64,000 bases of DNA from Cryptomeria japonica. Lineage: Eukaryota; Streptophyta; Pinopsida; Cupressales; Cupressaceae. Positions 46,867 through 59,040 of this stretch are shown piece by piece (positions within the stretch are counted from its first letter, which is position 1; the number at the start of each line of letters is the position of its first letter). The translations under genes were made by a program, and so were the position numbers. The notes under the pieces are model-generated. The model was not told the origin of the DNA and ran no database searches. It worked only from the letters and a program-made list of their open reading frames with translations. Where the stretch lies: NCBI RefSeq assembly GCF_030272615.1, contig NC_081412.1, positions 138,634,747 to 138,698,746 of the forward strand, in the 5' to 3' direction.

Positions 46867-49800
46867 ATGGAAGTAGAAAAGGGGCAGAGCGAAGCAGAGA
46901 GCAATCTTCTGTCTCTGGCCAAGGGAAACCCTGATGCAGGCGCTGAATTTGTTTTGCAGTCCAAAGGTATAATATATTTTGCCTTTCCTTTTCACTCCCT
47001 CATAGGTAGTTTGCTATGTCAAATTGGATAAACTCACCACTCTGTTTGGACGTAGTCATTCGAATAAGAACCATTTTTTGGTTGGTGGTTTGAAATGAAG
47101 GGTAAGGAAGAAAAATTCTTAGGCAACAGTGACAAGTAAATCCCCAGGGACCTATACTAAGATATATTGATTTGATCTAGAAACACAACTCTGCTCTTTT
47201 AAACTTATCTTCAATTCTATTTGACAATGTCAATTTCGTTTTTGTTTTAAGAAATGTATTGATTAAAAAGATTGATCAGGGACATGGTGGCACGCTGGGT
47301 TTCATTTGACGACAGCAATAGTCGGACCGACTATTCTGACGCTGCCTTACGCCTTCCGCGGCATGGGATGGGCGTTGGGTCTCTTTTCCCTCTCCGCTGC
47401 TGCAGCTGTCACTTTTTACAGCTATTTTCTCATGTCCAAAGTACTCGATAACTGCGAGAAGCAGGGGCGTCGGCACATTCGATTCAGAGAGCTCACAAGA
47501 GACGTCCTTGGTAAATTTGTATCCTATCTTCATAACCCACATTCAAATTGCACGCTATCTGCTTATATGTGTGATTAATTGTGTGAAATAGGCTCTGGTT
47601 GGATGTTTTATCTGGTGGTCTCCATTCAAACCACAATTAACATGGGAGTGGGCGTCGGATGTATCCTTCTCAGTGCCGATTGTATGGAGGTACACTAACC
47701 CAATCGCCTCTCTTCTAGCTTTTGACATGAATTGGGCTTCTAATTGTGTAATTTTGCCTTGTACAGATCATTTACTCAAACATACAGCTACATGGAGACC
47801 TCAAATTGAATCATTTTATAATCATAGCGGCTGGAATCGTGATAGTGTTCTCTCAGCTACCGTCGTTTCATTCCCTCCGTTACATCAATTTGGGGTCGCT
47901 GGTGCTGAGCTTGGGGTACACGTTGTTGGTCGTCATTGCATGTATACATGCAGGTAATATCATTTCTCGCCCAATTCATTCAAATGTCGAAAGAGGAAGA
48001 GGAAGCGGCTATGCAGTAATATAAAGTTTTACTCATATAAGAGTAAAGTAATGTATCAATAATGTGCTCCTTATATGCTTGAGGTTTATATGACTGCATT
48101 GTCATTAAGGAAGCTGTTATACAGTCATATAAATCATCAGTTCTATAAACATAAAATAATAATCAGAAAATATGTACCTTATATTCTTAACCATATGACT
48201 GCATAGCCTGTTCCATCAAAATAAGGCTACTAATTTGTTGGTGGTTCGTACCGGGCAGGGTATTCTCACCATCCACCCCACCCGCAAAGGGATTACTCGC
48301 TCAAAGGTACAAAAGTGGGGCGACTATTCAATGCATTCACCGCCATGTCTATCCTCGGAAGTGTATTCGGCAACGGTATTCTTCCAGAGATTCAGGTTAA
48401 TTTTCTGCCTCGAATTCTCACCAGAACTTATGATTTAATTGAATTTTGGTTTGGTGGTGCATTGGTGAATGGTAACCTGGATATTCTGAAGGAGGTTACA
48501 AACATTGTATCCTGTTTTTGTTTGTAAGATTGGCATTAATTTTCTATGGTTTGTTTAGGTTAAGGAAGATTGATTTTGGATTTGTATGGGTTAGTTTTCA
48601 AATCGATTCATATTTACTAATTCATTATCAAAAAGTGGAGAGCAATTAGAAATATGGATTGATTTTGGATTTGTGTATTTCAGTTTATTAGTTAAATCAT
48701 ACTTAGTAATCTATCATCAAAAAGTGAAGAGTGATTAGAAACATCTATTGAAAAGCTAAAATAAATCCAGAAACAATCTCACCAAATTTCCATTATATGA
48801 TCCAAAAGATAAGTAGGGGAAGAGCACCACTAGCCGTCATAGCTAACTTTGCGCAGCCACAGATCCTAAACGGTACATCGGATTTTGATTTTTTTTTTTA
48901 GTTGTCTTCGTATGCGACTTAACTGTTTATAGCTATTGATCTGGCTTTTGGGTAGTAACGATGCACGTTGTGGAATCAGTTATGCGCACAAAGGTCAAAA
49001 TGTACACATTTCAAATTGTCGCCTGATACCTAACTAAAGATGTTCTAGTAACCGTCAACTCAAAATCGCTAGTACTTGTTGACAAATGTCCCAATAGTGG
49101 TGCACAAATGTTCCAATAGTGGTACACAAATGGGACAAATGTTCCAATAGCTGTGCACAAATGGGCCAATTAATTACAAAAAATGATTGGCTATTGGTAC
49201 AAAATAAATTTATTAATGGTGTTTTCACTATGACGGCTATTATGGGATCAACATGACAATAAGGTGACGGTTATTGGAACTATGTTATCTATTGGTGCTC
49301 TTCCCCTATTCTACATTTAATTTCCTGTAACCAATTCTCATCATAACTTTAATTTAATTGAATTTTGATTTGGTGGGGCCTTGGTGAATGGTAAGCTGGA
49401 TATCATGTGACTTTTGTAAATGCAGTGTCAGTTATGTAGTTGGCACGAGTTTTCTACACATTATATTGATTTTGGATTTGAATGCGTTAGTTGTTTAATC
49501 CAATCATATTTAGTAAGTGATGATTAAAAATGTAGATTGATTTTAGATTTGTGTAATTTAGTTCTTAATCAAATCACACTAATGATTTATCATCAAAAAA
49601 TATGAAAGATTAGAAACTTAAAATAAAAAATGAAACAATTAAATCTACAATCAATCTTATTTAATCTAGATTATATGATGAAATAAATAATTATTCTACA
49701 TTTACCTACATAAAACAAGACTTTATAAAAAAATTACATCATTCAATTTCACTAGGGCAATTTCACTGGAATATGGATTATAATTGTCCGCATACCAAAG

Positions 49801-50645
49801 CTTTTAATGGGGTAGGTAGCTCTGTGCTGGATTGTTATAATGGAATTATCTTTAGCACGATACCCATTATTGTAAAGGAGCTGACAGATATTCAACAAAA
49901 GGAAATCTTATCAATGAAAAATGGTAAATCTTGCAGGCCACTGTAGCTCCTCCGGCCACAGGAAAGATGCTCAAAGGCTTATGTATGTGCTACGCAGTAA
50001 TGCTTGTGGCATGCTACAGTGTGGCAGTATCGGGCTACTGGGCATTTGGCAACACTGCGCAGTCTAACATATTGCAAAGTCTGCTGCCCAAAGAAGGCCC
50101 CGCCCTTGCACCCACATGGTTGCTCGGCCTCTCTGTTCTTTTCGTACTCCTCCAGCTTTTTGCAATAGCACTGGTAACATATAATCAATATCTCCTTACA
50201 TTTTTTGGATTTTTTCTTTAGAACGGAAACTGATCCGTGTGTGTATGTAAATAAGGTGTATTCTCAAGTAGCTTACGAGATCATGGAGAAGAAATCAGCA
50301 GATGTTAAGAAGGGGATTTTTGCAGCCCGAAACTTAATTCCTAGGTTGTTGCTGAGAACAGTGTATATAGTGATTTGTGCGGTGATTGCAGCCATGCTGC
50401 CATTTTTTGGAGATATAAATGCGCTGGTGGGTGCCATGGGCTTTATTCCACTGGACTTCATTCTTCCCATGCTTCTCTACTACAAGAGCTTCAAGCTCGC
50501 TACCAATTCCTCAATTTACTGGATAAACAGCGCTATTATGGTGATTTTCACAGGTGTTGGGATAATGGGTGCCATCTCCTCAGTGCGCCAAATAGCCATT
50601 GATGCTAAACGATTTCGCATTTTTAGCAATAATATGTTGGATTGA
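46867..50645 (+). CDS. GABA/amino-acid transporter, GAT1-like, gene 1
   Basis: Seven exons: 46867-46966, 47280-47510, 47592-47689, 47767-47953, 48259-48395, 49937-50173 and 50256-50645. All introns are GT-AG, total 1380 nt, 459 residues. The protein is an amino acid/auxin permease (AAAP) family member closest in wording to Arabidopsis GABA transporter 1. These are proton-coupled carriers of GABA and related amino acids at the plasma membrane. Visible family motifs are WWHAGFHL at the start of the first membrane segment, [41 protein letters not shown] and [14 protein letters not shown], and the IDAKRFRIF tail. About ten hydrophobic segments follow a 33-residue hydrophilic N-terminus. Length and ends match the family. 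Intron 4 holds a short insertion and intron 5 a MITE. No break is visible. Confidence 0.92.
47988..48216. mobile_element. About 229-bp insertion in intron 4 of gene 1
   Basis: Intron 4 is 305 bp here but 76 bp in gene 2. The extra piece carries inverted ends: GGAAGCGGCTATGCAGTAAT at 48001, and GGAACAGGCTATGCAGTCAT on the other strand near 48214. Flanks TCGAA and TCAAA may be a decayed duplication. It looks like a small non-autonomous DNA element, inserted after the gene duplication or lost from gene 2. Confidence 0.5.
48816..49306 (+). mobile_element. 491-bp MITE in intron 5 of gene 1
   Basis: Ends are GGGGAAGAGCACCA and its reverse complement, TGGTGCTCTTCCCC, flanked by TA on both sides. 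The matching intron of gene 2 reads AAGATAATTATTCTACATTT without the insert (near 56831), a direct unoccupied site. Very similar to 53651-54143. Confidence 0.9.
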
Positions 50646-51063
50646 TGCGGCTAATTTCATTAGCTGAGCATGCCCAGCAAATTTTGAGGAATTCTCACTC
50701 TGTTGAAATCAAATCCATTTTGTCATTATCAGTAAAAGGATCAAATGAATTCTCTACTGAAAAAGTCTGTAATTTTGATTCTAGCAACTTTAAGTGAAAT
50801 ATATTTAGAAACCGAATCAGCGACTTTTAAGATTTGTTTAGTCAATGAATAACCTCAGATGGACAGAGAATATCTTGTGGTCAGTGGCTGCTCTACTGCT
50901 CAGATTAGGAGGCTTTTGGTCCCCTCATGAGTACTGCGAAATTTAAAACACCAATGGAGCTTTCATATTCCGGAGTTCTACCTCTTGTACTAATCTCCTA
51001 GTTTTATACTTGTTGCCACTTTTATATTAAATAATTTGTTATATTGTTTAACTTTATTGTGTT

Positions 51064-52025
51064 TTTGATTAAGGGAAAACGGGTTTTGAAGGATCATGAA
51101 ACTCTTTACATCAAAATATAAAATAGATATAGCATTGAAAGCTCAAGATGATAGTACAATAAAAAAAAAAGGGGGAGTACTCCAAAAGACAAAGGTTACC
51201 CATAAAAATCAAACAAGGGATAGAACTTGACTTCTCAACAAAGAGGAGAGAGCCACAACTACAAGATAGTCTGCCCCGAAAGACAACAAGTAACCCAATC
51301 AAAGACAAGGCTAGAAAAACTAGCCCAAGCAACCCACAATGAGGGCCCTCAAGATTTACAACTAGCCTTGTGGGAATGAAGAGTCATATTGAAGGAAGAC
51401 TTGGACGTCTTTGAATGTTTCCCCTTTATAGTAATCCAACCCTCTTCAACTCTAGCAGTCGCCGCAGACCAATCCAAGGAGCCCAACACCGATCTATCTA
51501 GATTGGAGGAAGGAGAGAGAGAGGAGAGGGAGCAACAACCGTCGTAGGTACATGGCCACCATTAGCAGATGGGGCAAGAGAAGAAACAACACCCTATGAA
51601 GCTGTTGGCGAGGTAAGAGACAACAAACCCATTTCAGCAGAAGAGACAACAACATCCTATGATCCAACATTTTTAATCACCGAGCCATCCTCAGTGGCAT
51701 CCGAAGAAACATTCTTCGCCAATAAGGAGACTGTACTAGCCATCGAAATCCCAACATCCAACGAATCATTAGAAGAGTCCTTCTTAACTGTATAATGTAG
51801 GTAAGAGGCTCTTGACCACCATGAAGCTGCAAGATTTTTCTTCTCAAGCCCACAATTCTTAGCCGCATGGCCGGTTTTAAAACATTTTTAACACCTGAAC
51901 GGAATACTTTCATAATCCAAAGTTTCAACCCAGCTGCCAAAAGAGGAGTTAATGACAATCTCAACAAGTAGTCCCTTAAACACATTAGCTCCACGAAAAT
52001 GCGAGCAAAAGTAGTGTGATAAAGC
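51064..52025 (-). mobile_element. 5'-truncated LINE fragment with 16-bp target duplication
   Basis: TTAACTTTATTGTGTT is repeated exactly at 51048-51063 and 52026-52041; gene 2's flank has no insert. On the minus strand the fragment encodes a piece like plant LINE ORF1, with IPFRC followed by KCFKTGHAAKNC (a CCHC knuckle near 51870-51840). Several in-frame stops follow. The rest resembles a 3' untranslated region rich in T/G words. No long poly(A) is seen at the 3' junction. The long target duplication and truncation fit target-primed reverse transcription. Confidence 0.75.
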
Positions 52026-52524
52026 TTAACTTTATTGTGTTGTTCCTGCTTACTAATATAATAATAATGATTTTGTGAGGATCTATTGAATGTGAGTCTA
52101 TGATTTCAATTATATCTTATTATTACAATTTTAATGATTTATTGTTGGATTTTATTGTATTGTTCTTCATTACTAATATAATAGTTATAATTCTTGTAGG
52201 CAGGAACTAATAACAATGTCTTATGGTTTGTTGTCTATGATTTCATTCATAGATTATTATTAAAATTTTGATAGTTTATTGTTTGATTTGTATTATATGT
52301 GTTTTTCTTATTAATATAATAATAATGATGATTTGGTGATGGTTTACTTAGAATCTTATTTTATAATTTAATTTATGAATTTTTATTTATATTTGTTAAT
52401 CTTATGTTTTGTGTATTTTATTTTAGGAAGGTAATACTCTTAGTAGTTTACAAAGGAACATGAAAGAGATGGAGCTCTTTAATTTCTTACATCTAACGTT
52501 TATTTATTTTAATGATAAAATAGG

Positions 52525-52990
52525 GGAAGCGTACCAATAACCGTTATAGCTAACTTCGTGCACCCATAGATTCTAAACAGTATATTAGATTTTGATGATT
52601 TTTTTTGTTGTTGTCTCTGCACACCACTTAACTGCTTATAGCTATTCTTTTGGCTTCTAGGTAGTAAAGATGCACGTTGTGCGATCTGTTGTGTACGCAA
52701 GGGTCAAAAAGTACACTTTTCAATGTGTCGATCAATACTTGTTTAAAGATGCCTCAATAACTGTGGACTTAAAATCACCAATACTTATGCACAAATGTCC
52801 TAGTAGTTGTGTGCTATGGATGCCAATAAAAGTTCACAAATGGGCCAATTATGGTCCAAAAAAGCTAAAAAATGAGGAACCATTTGTACATGTGTAATTT
52901 ATATATGAACTTTTAGTTATTTGTTTTTTGAATTTTTTAAAGCTAGTAATTGGGGGGTTGAATGTGCAAGGAGTGAATGGTTATTGTCTA
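52525..52990 (+). mobile_element. MITE copy with decayed right end
   Basis: Starts TA-GGGGAAGCGTACCAATAACC and follows the 48816 copy through GTCTCTGCACACCACTTAAC and GATGCACGTTGTG. The right end near 52990 no longer shows the inverted terminus. It lies at the 3' edge of duplicated block 1. Confidence 0.65.
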
Positions 52991-53509
52991 GTAAGCATTT
53001 TCACATCTTTTGTACATTAAAACGATTATACTTTATGAGATGTCTTATTGTTTCATATTATTAGTGGTCCTACCTTTATAATATCTACATAATGCTCTAA
53101 TATTAAATTATAAAAATTTGTACATATCATATGCTCTATAAATCATAAAACATTTAAAGAATTAAAGAATCTAATAAACTATTAGATTATTAATTATATA
53201 AATGGCAGTTTTGAGTATTTGTGTGACTAATACTACTTCAAGTATTTTTGCCACCTTTTCCATTTTCAAGGAGCTTTCTTCTCATTAAAATATGGTGAAT
53301 TAAAAAAATTATAACTTGTATTTTATTATTATGCACAAAAGGTATTATTGGTCATATTGAAGTGAGGAGAAGTGTTTTGTTTGTTGTATTGGTCACTTAA
53401 TTGATCACCCACTAGAATGTAAGCAATGAATACTTTAGGTTTAGTTGAATCAATGACTTCATTACCATCTTTAATAATAGGAAAAATATGTAGATGGATA
53501 AAACAAATA

Positions 53510-54483
53510 GGGGAAGAGCGCCAAGAGTTGTTATAGTTCCAATAACCATTCACTCTCTCTACACCCAACACCCTTATTACTAACTTCAAAGAAACCCAAA
53601 AAATGATAAGTAAAAGACTAAAAGTCCATTAATAAATTTCACATGTACTAGGGGAAGAGCACCAGTAGCCGTCATAGCTAACTTCGTGCAGCCACAAATC
53701 CTAAACAGTACATCGGATTTTGATTTTTTTTTTTTTAGTTGTCTTCGTATGCGACTTAACTGCTTATAGCTATTGATCTGGCTTCTGGGTAGTAACGATG
53801 CACGTTGTGGAAACAGTTATGCGCACAAAGGTCAAAAAGTACACATTTCAAAGTGTCGCCTGATACCTAACTAAAGATGTTCCAGTAATCGTCAACTCAA
53901 AATCGCTAGTACTTGTTGACAAATGTCCCAATAGTGGTGCACAAATGTTCCAATAGTGGTACACAAATGGGACAAATGTTCCAATAGCTGTGCACAAATG
54001 GGCCAATTAATTACAAAAAATGATTGGCTATTGGTACAAAATAAATTTATTAATGGTGTTTTCACTATGACGGCTATTGGGGGGTCAACATGACAATAAG
54101 GTGATGGTTATTGGAACTATGTTATCTATTGGTGCTCTTCCCCTAATAGCCACCTACTTTTTAGCATTTTTGGACCATAATTGTGGCCCATTTGTACACA
54201 ACTATTGGGGCATTTGTGCAACTACTGAGGCATATGTGCACGATTATTGGCAATTTTAAGTGCACAGTTATTGGGGCATCTTTAAGTAGGTAGCAAGCGA
54301 TATTTTTGAAATGTGTACTCTTTGACACTTGTGCAAATAATGGATCCCACAACGTACATCATTATCAGCGAGAAGGTAGAACAATAGCTATAAGCAATTA
54401 GTTGCATGCGAAGACATCCAGAGACAACAAAAAACAATTGTCGAAATCCAATGTAATATTAAGATATGTGGGTGTGCAAAGTT
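53510..54483 (-). mobile_element. Older MITE upstream of gene 2, interrupted by a younger MITE
   Basis: The outer parts 53510-53650 and 54144-54483 match the MITE at 45793-46245 in the same place relative to the gene, so this is its duplicated partner. The right terminus is degraded. The interruption at 53651-54143 is a separate insertion. Confidence 0.7.
53651..54143 (+). mobile_element. 493-bp MITE nested inside an older relative
   Basis: GGGGAAGAGCACCA ends inverted, TA on both sides (53649-53650, 54144-54145). Near-identical to 48816-49306, implying recent activity relative to the gene duplication. Its target is another member of its own broad family. Confidence 0.9.
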
Positions 54484-54886
54484 AGCTTCAAAAAAATTAC
54501 TTGATCAAATTTCTCTTGGAGTTCATTGTCGTGATGATGGTTCAATAAGTATAATCCAAAATATAGACACAAAAAATACACAGAGTCAAATCCAAAAACT
54601 TTCAATACTCAATAATTATAGATATTATTCCATACTGCTGTAAAGTTGAATACTATTTGTATAAATTTCTATTTTAAAGATTGTTTGGAGGACAGTCGTA
54701 GTACTGATAAGATAAATCAGATCAAGTGAAATGTGAAAGGAGTTGAGGATAACCATTTCAATTACTGGTTGTATGTCCAGCCGTCTTGCGAGGCTGTGCC
54801 ATACGTTTATAATTTTAAAAGAAAGACGTAATTGTCACAGATATCTTGTAGAATCTGGGCGGGTCGTGCGGGAGTCGTCCAGTTAT

Positions 54887-54892
54887 TATAAA
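54887..54892 (+). promoter_or_regulatory. TATA box of GAT1-like gene 2
   Basis: TATAAA in TTATTATAAAGCACTTCGGG, 237 bp before the ATG, matching the element in gene 1. Confidence 0.6.
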
Positions 54893-54935
54893 GCACTTCG
54901 GGTGTCTTCGCATTTCCAATGTAAATCAGAAAGAT

Positions 54936-54965
54936 ATGTCTAACAGGGGAGAAGGATTTATGTAG
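54936..54965 (+). CDS. Upstream ORF in leader of gene 2 (9 codons)
   Basis: Encodes MSNRGEGFM, the counterpart of the uORF before gene 1. Length and stop are kept although two of nine codons changed the residue. Confidence 0.45.
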   Translation: MSNRGEGFM

Positions 54966-55123
54966 CAGTTAGTCTGTCTTCAAGAACTAAAAGAAAGACG
55001 AAAGCCCAGATAAGCCAGAGAAAAGCATTTACATTTTACCCGCCTTTTGCTCAGTTTTCTGATTGTCTGCCCTTTTGCTCTGCCTGTATTTTGAGGAAGG
55101 TGCAGGTAAAGGTAGGGTTGAGT

Positions 55124-58100
55124 ATGGAAGTAGAAAAGAGGCAGAGCGAAGCAGAGAGCAATCTTCTGCCTCTGGCCAAGCTTGGCCCTGATGCAGGCGC
55201 TGAATTTGTTTTGCAGTCTAAAGGTATAATATATTTTGCCTTTCCTTTTCACTCCCTCATAGGTAGTTTGCTATGTCAAATTGGATAAACTCACCACTCT
55301 GTTTGGACGTAGTCATTCGAATAAGAACCAATTTTTTTTTGGTGATTTGAAATGACTTGGGTAAGGAAGAAAAATTCTTAGGCAACAGTGACAAGTAAAT
55401 CCCCAGGACCTATACTAAGATATCTTGTTTTGATAGAAGCACAACCTTGTTCTGTTAAAACATATCTTCAATTGTATTAGACAATGTCAATTTCATTTTT
55501 GTTTTAAGAAATGTATTGATTAGAGAGATTGATTAGGGACATGGTGGCACGCTGGGTTCCATTTAACGACAGCAATAGTCGGACCGACTATTCTGACGCT
55601 GCCTTACGCCTTCCGCGGCATGGGATGGGCGTTGGGTCTCTTTTCCCTCTCCACTGCTGCAGCTGTCACTTTTTACAGCTATTTTCTCATGTCCAAAGTA
55701 CTCGATAACTGCGAGAAGCAGGGGCGTCGCCACATTCGATTCAGAGAGCTCGCAAGAGACGTCCTTGGTAAATTTGCATCCTATCTTCATAACCCACATT
55801 CAAATTGCACACTATCTGCTTATATGTGTGATTAATTGTGTGCATAGGCTCTGGTTGGATGTTTTATCTGGTGGTCTCCATTCAGACCACAATTAACATG
55901 GGAGTGGGCGTCGGATGTATTCTTCTCAGTGCCGATTGTATGGAGGTACCCCACCTCCTTAAACCCAGCACTATAATCGCCTCTCTTCTAGTTCTTGACA
56001 TGAATTGGGCCTTCTAATTGTGTAATTGTGCCTTGTACAGATCATTTACTCGAACATTCAGCCACACGGAGACCTCAAATTGAATCATTTTATAATCATA
56101 GCGGCTGGGATCGTGATAGTGTTCTCTCAGCTACCGTCGTTTCATTCCCTCCGTTATATCAATTTAGGGTCGCTGGTGCTTAGCTTGGGGTACACTTTGT
56201 GCGTCGTAATTGCATGTATACATGCAGGTAACATCATTTCTCGCCCAATTCATTCTATTGTCAAAACAAGGCTACTAATTTGTTGGTGATTCGTCCTGGG
56301 CAGGGTATTCTCACCATCCACCCTACCCGCAAAGGGATTACTCGCTCAAAGGATCAAAAGTGGTACGACTATTCAATGCATTCAACGCGATGTCTATCCT
56401 CGGAAGTGTATTCGGCAACGGTATTCTGCCGGAGATTCAGGTTAATTTCTTGCACCGAATTCTCATCAGTACTTTAATTTGATTGAATTTTGGTTCGGTG
56501 GGGCTTTGGTGAATGGTAAGCTAGATATCTTATTGGAGATTAGAAATATGTGGTATTAGTTGTATGGATGGCATGAGTTTTCTACAGTTTGTTTAGATTA
56601 GATAAGATTGATTTTAGATTGGAGTGGATCATATTTATTGATCTATAATTAAAAGTGGAGAGTGACTAGAAATATGGATTGATTTTAAATACCTGATTTA
56701 ATTTTTTAATCAAATCATTCATACTGATCTATCATTAAAAAAAGTCAAGAATTATTAGAAACATCTATTGAAAAACTAAAACAATTAAATCCAGAAGCAA
56801 CTTTAACTAATTTCTTTTGTACAATCCAAAAGATAATTATTCTACATTTAATTTCCTGTATCAGATTTTCACCATAACTTTAATTTAATTGAATTTTTTT
56901 ATGGTGGGGCCTTGGTGAATGGTAAGCTGGATATCCTACTGGAATTTAGAAACATTTTATCATTTAGTTTATGTAAATGTAGTGTTAGTTGTGTAGTTGA
57001 CATGAGTTTTCTACCGTTTATGTAAGATTGATTTTAGATTTGCATGGGTTAATTTTTTAATCTAATCATGCTTAGTGATTCATTAAAAAAAGGAAGAGTG
57101 ATTAGAAATGTGAATTGATTTTAGATTTGTTTGCTTGATTTTTTAATCAAATCATACTTAATGATCCATCATAAAAAAGTGAAAGTGATTAGAAAAATCA
57201 ATTGAAAAACAAAACAATCAAATCTAAAAACAATCTTATCTAATTGATTATATGGTCCAAAAGATAATTATTCTACATTTACCTATTTAAAACAACACTT
57301 GATTTTTATAAGCTTTTTTACACCATTCAAATTCACCAAGGCAATTTAACAGGAATATGGATTTTAATTGTCGGCAGACCAAAGCTTTTAATGGGGTAGT
57401 TAGCTCTGTACTGGATTGTTATAATGGAATCACCTTTAGCACGATGCCCATTATTGTAAAGGAGATGACAAGTATTCAACAAAATGATATCTTTTTTAAT
57501 GAAAAATGGCAATTCTTGCAGGCCACTGTAGCTCCTCCGGCCACGGGAAAGATGTTCAAAGGCTTATGCATGTGCTACGCAGTAATGCTTGTGGCATGCT
57601 ACAGTGTGGCAGTATCAGGCTACTCGGCATTTGGCAACACTGCACAGTCTAACATATTGCAGAGTCTGCTGCCCAAAGAAGGTCCCGCCCTTGCACCCAC
57701 ATGGTTGCTCGGCCTCGCTGTTATTTTCGTACTCCTCCAGCTTTTTGCAATAGCACTGGTAACATATAATCAATCTCTCCTTACATTTTTTGGATTTTTT
57801 TCTTTAGAGCAGAAATTGATCTGTGTGTGTATGTAAATAAGGTGTATTCTCAAGTAGCTTACGAGATCATGGAGAAGAAATCAGCAGATGTTAAGAAGGG
57901 AATTTTTGCAGCCCGAAACTTAATTCCGAGGTTGTTTCTGAGAACAGTTTATATAGTGATTTGTGCGGTGATTGCAGCCATGCTGCCATTTTTTGGAGAT
58001 ATAAATGCGCTGGTGGGTGCCATTGGCTTTATTCCACTGGATTTCATTCTTCCCATGCTTCTCTACTACAAGAGCTTCAAGCTCGCTCCCAATTCCTCAA

Positions 58101-58231
58101 TTTACCGGATAAACAATGCTATTATGGTGATTTTCACGGTTGTTGGGATAATGGGTGCCATCTCCTCAGTGCGCCAGATAGTCATTGATGCTAAACGTTT
58201 TCACATTTTTAGCAATAATGTGTTGGACTGA
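55124..58231 (+). CDS. GABA/amino-acid transporter, GAT1-like, gene 2
   Basis: Exons 55124-55223, 55537-55767, 55848-55945, 56041-56227, 56304-56440, 57522-57758 and 57842-58231 have exactly the lengths of gene 1 (100, 231, 98, 187, 137, 237, 390). They give 459 residues with all GT-AG introns intact. By eye about 25 residues differ from gene 1 (near 95% identity), with no insertion or deletion. Membrane segments and family motifs are the same, but GYWAFG has become GYSAFG here, a Trp otherwise strongly kept in relatives I know, and a Trp-to-Arg change lies near the last segment (SIYRIN). These could alter transport or be neutral. Role as for gene 1: proton-coupled amino-acid or GABA carrier at the plasma membrane. 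Confidence 0.92.
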
Positions 58232-59040
58232 TGCGGCTAATTTCATTAGCTGGGCATGCCCAGCATATTTTAAGGAGTTCTCACTCTGTTAAAATCAAAC
58301 CCACTTTGCCATTATCAGTAAAAGGATCAAATGAATTCCCCACTGAAAAAGCCTGTAATTTTGATTCTAGCAACTTTAACTGAAATATATATTTAGAACC
58401 AAATCACCGACTTCTAGATTTGTTTAGTCAATGAAAAACCGGAGATGGGCAGAGAATATCGTGTGGTTAGTGGCTACTCTACTATTCGCATTAGGAGGCT
58501 TTTGGTCCCCTCAGGAGCATGCTCTGAAATTAAAAACACTAATGGAGCTTTCATATTCTAGAGGTTCTACCACTTGTACTAATCCCCTAATTTTATACTT
58601 AGTTGCCACTTCTATATGAAATAATTTGTAATATTGACTTTATTGTATTGTTAACAATGACTTTGTGATGGTTTACTTGAATGTGAGTATGATTTCATTT
58701 ATAGATTATTATTATAATTTTAATAATTTATTGTTTGATTTGTATTATATTTTTCTTTCTTAGTAATATAATAATGATGATTTTATGAGGTAAGGTCGAT
58801 GAAGTTATCAAATTCTACATTTGATCATATTAACTGATTAAAAAATAGTAGTTTATTTTTTAATTTAAATTAATAAATACTATCAAATGTACAATATAAT
58901 GGCTGCATAGACAAGGGTATTTGTGATGATTTATTTAGAATTTTATTTTATAATTTAATTTATGAATTCTTATTTATATTACTTGGTAAAACTAAAATAA
59001 TTTATGACTCTTTAATCTTCTACATCTAATACATTAAAAT

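Larger units (their letters stand above)
45597..59040 (+). repeat. Head-to-tail duplication of a gene-bearing segment
   Basis: Block 1 runs from about 45597 to 52524 and block 2 from about 53325 to 59040. They align through an upstream stretch (GTGCAAAAGGTATTATT against ATGCACAAAAGGTATTATT) and an old MITE. Homology continues through promoter, all seven exons, all introns and the 3' flank to TTCTTACATCTAA / CTTCTACATCTAA. Start codons are 8257 bp apart. Differences between blocks are mostly insertions made later: a MITE in intron 5 and a LINE in block 1, and a MITE in block 2. Confidence 0.85.

Noticed and set aside
46684-46995. Minus-strand ORF of 103 codons over exon 1 of gene 1, with a counterpart at 54980-55252
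   Set aside because: It is antisense to the leader and first exon, and its conservation follows from the gene duplication.
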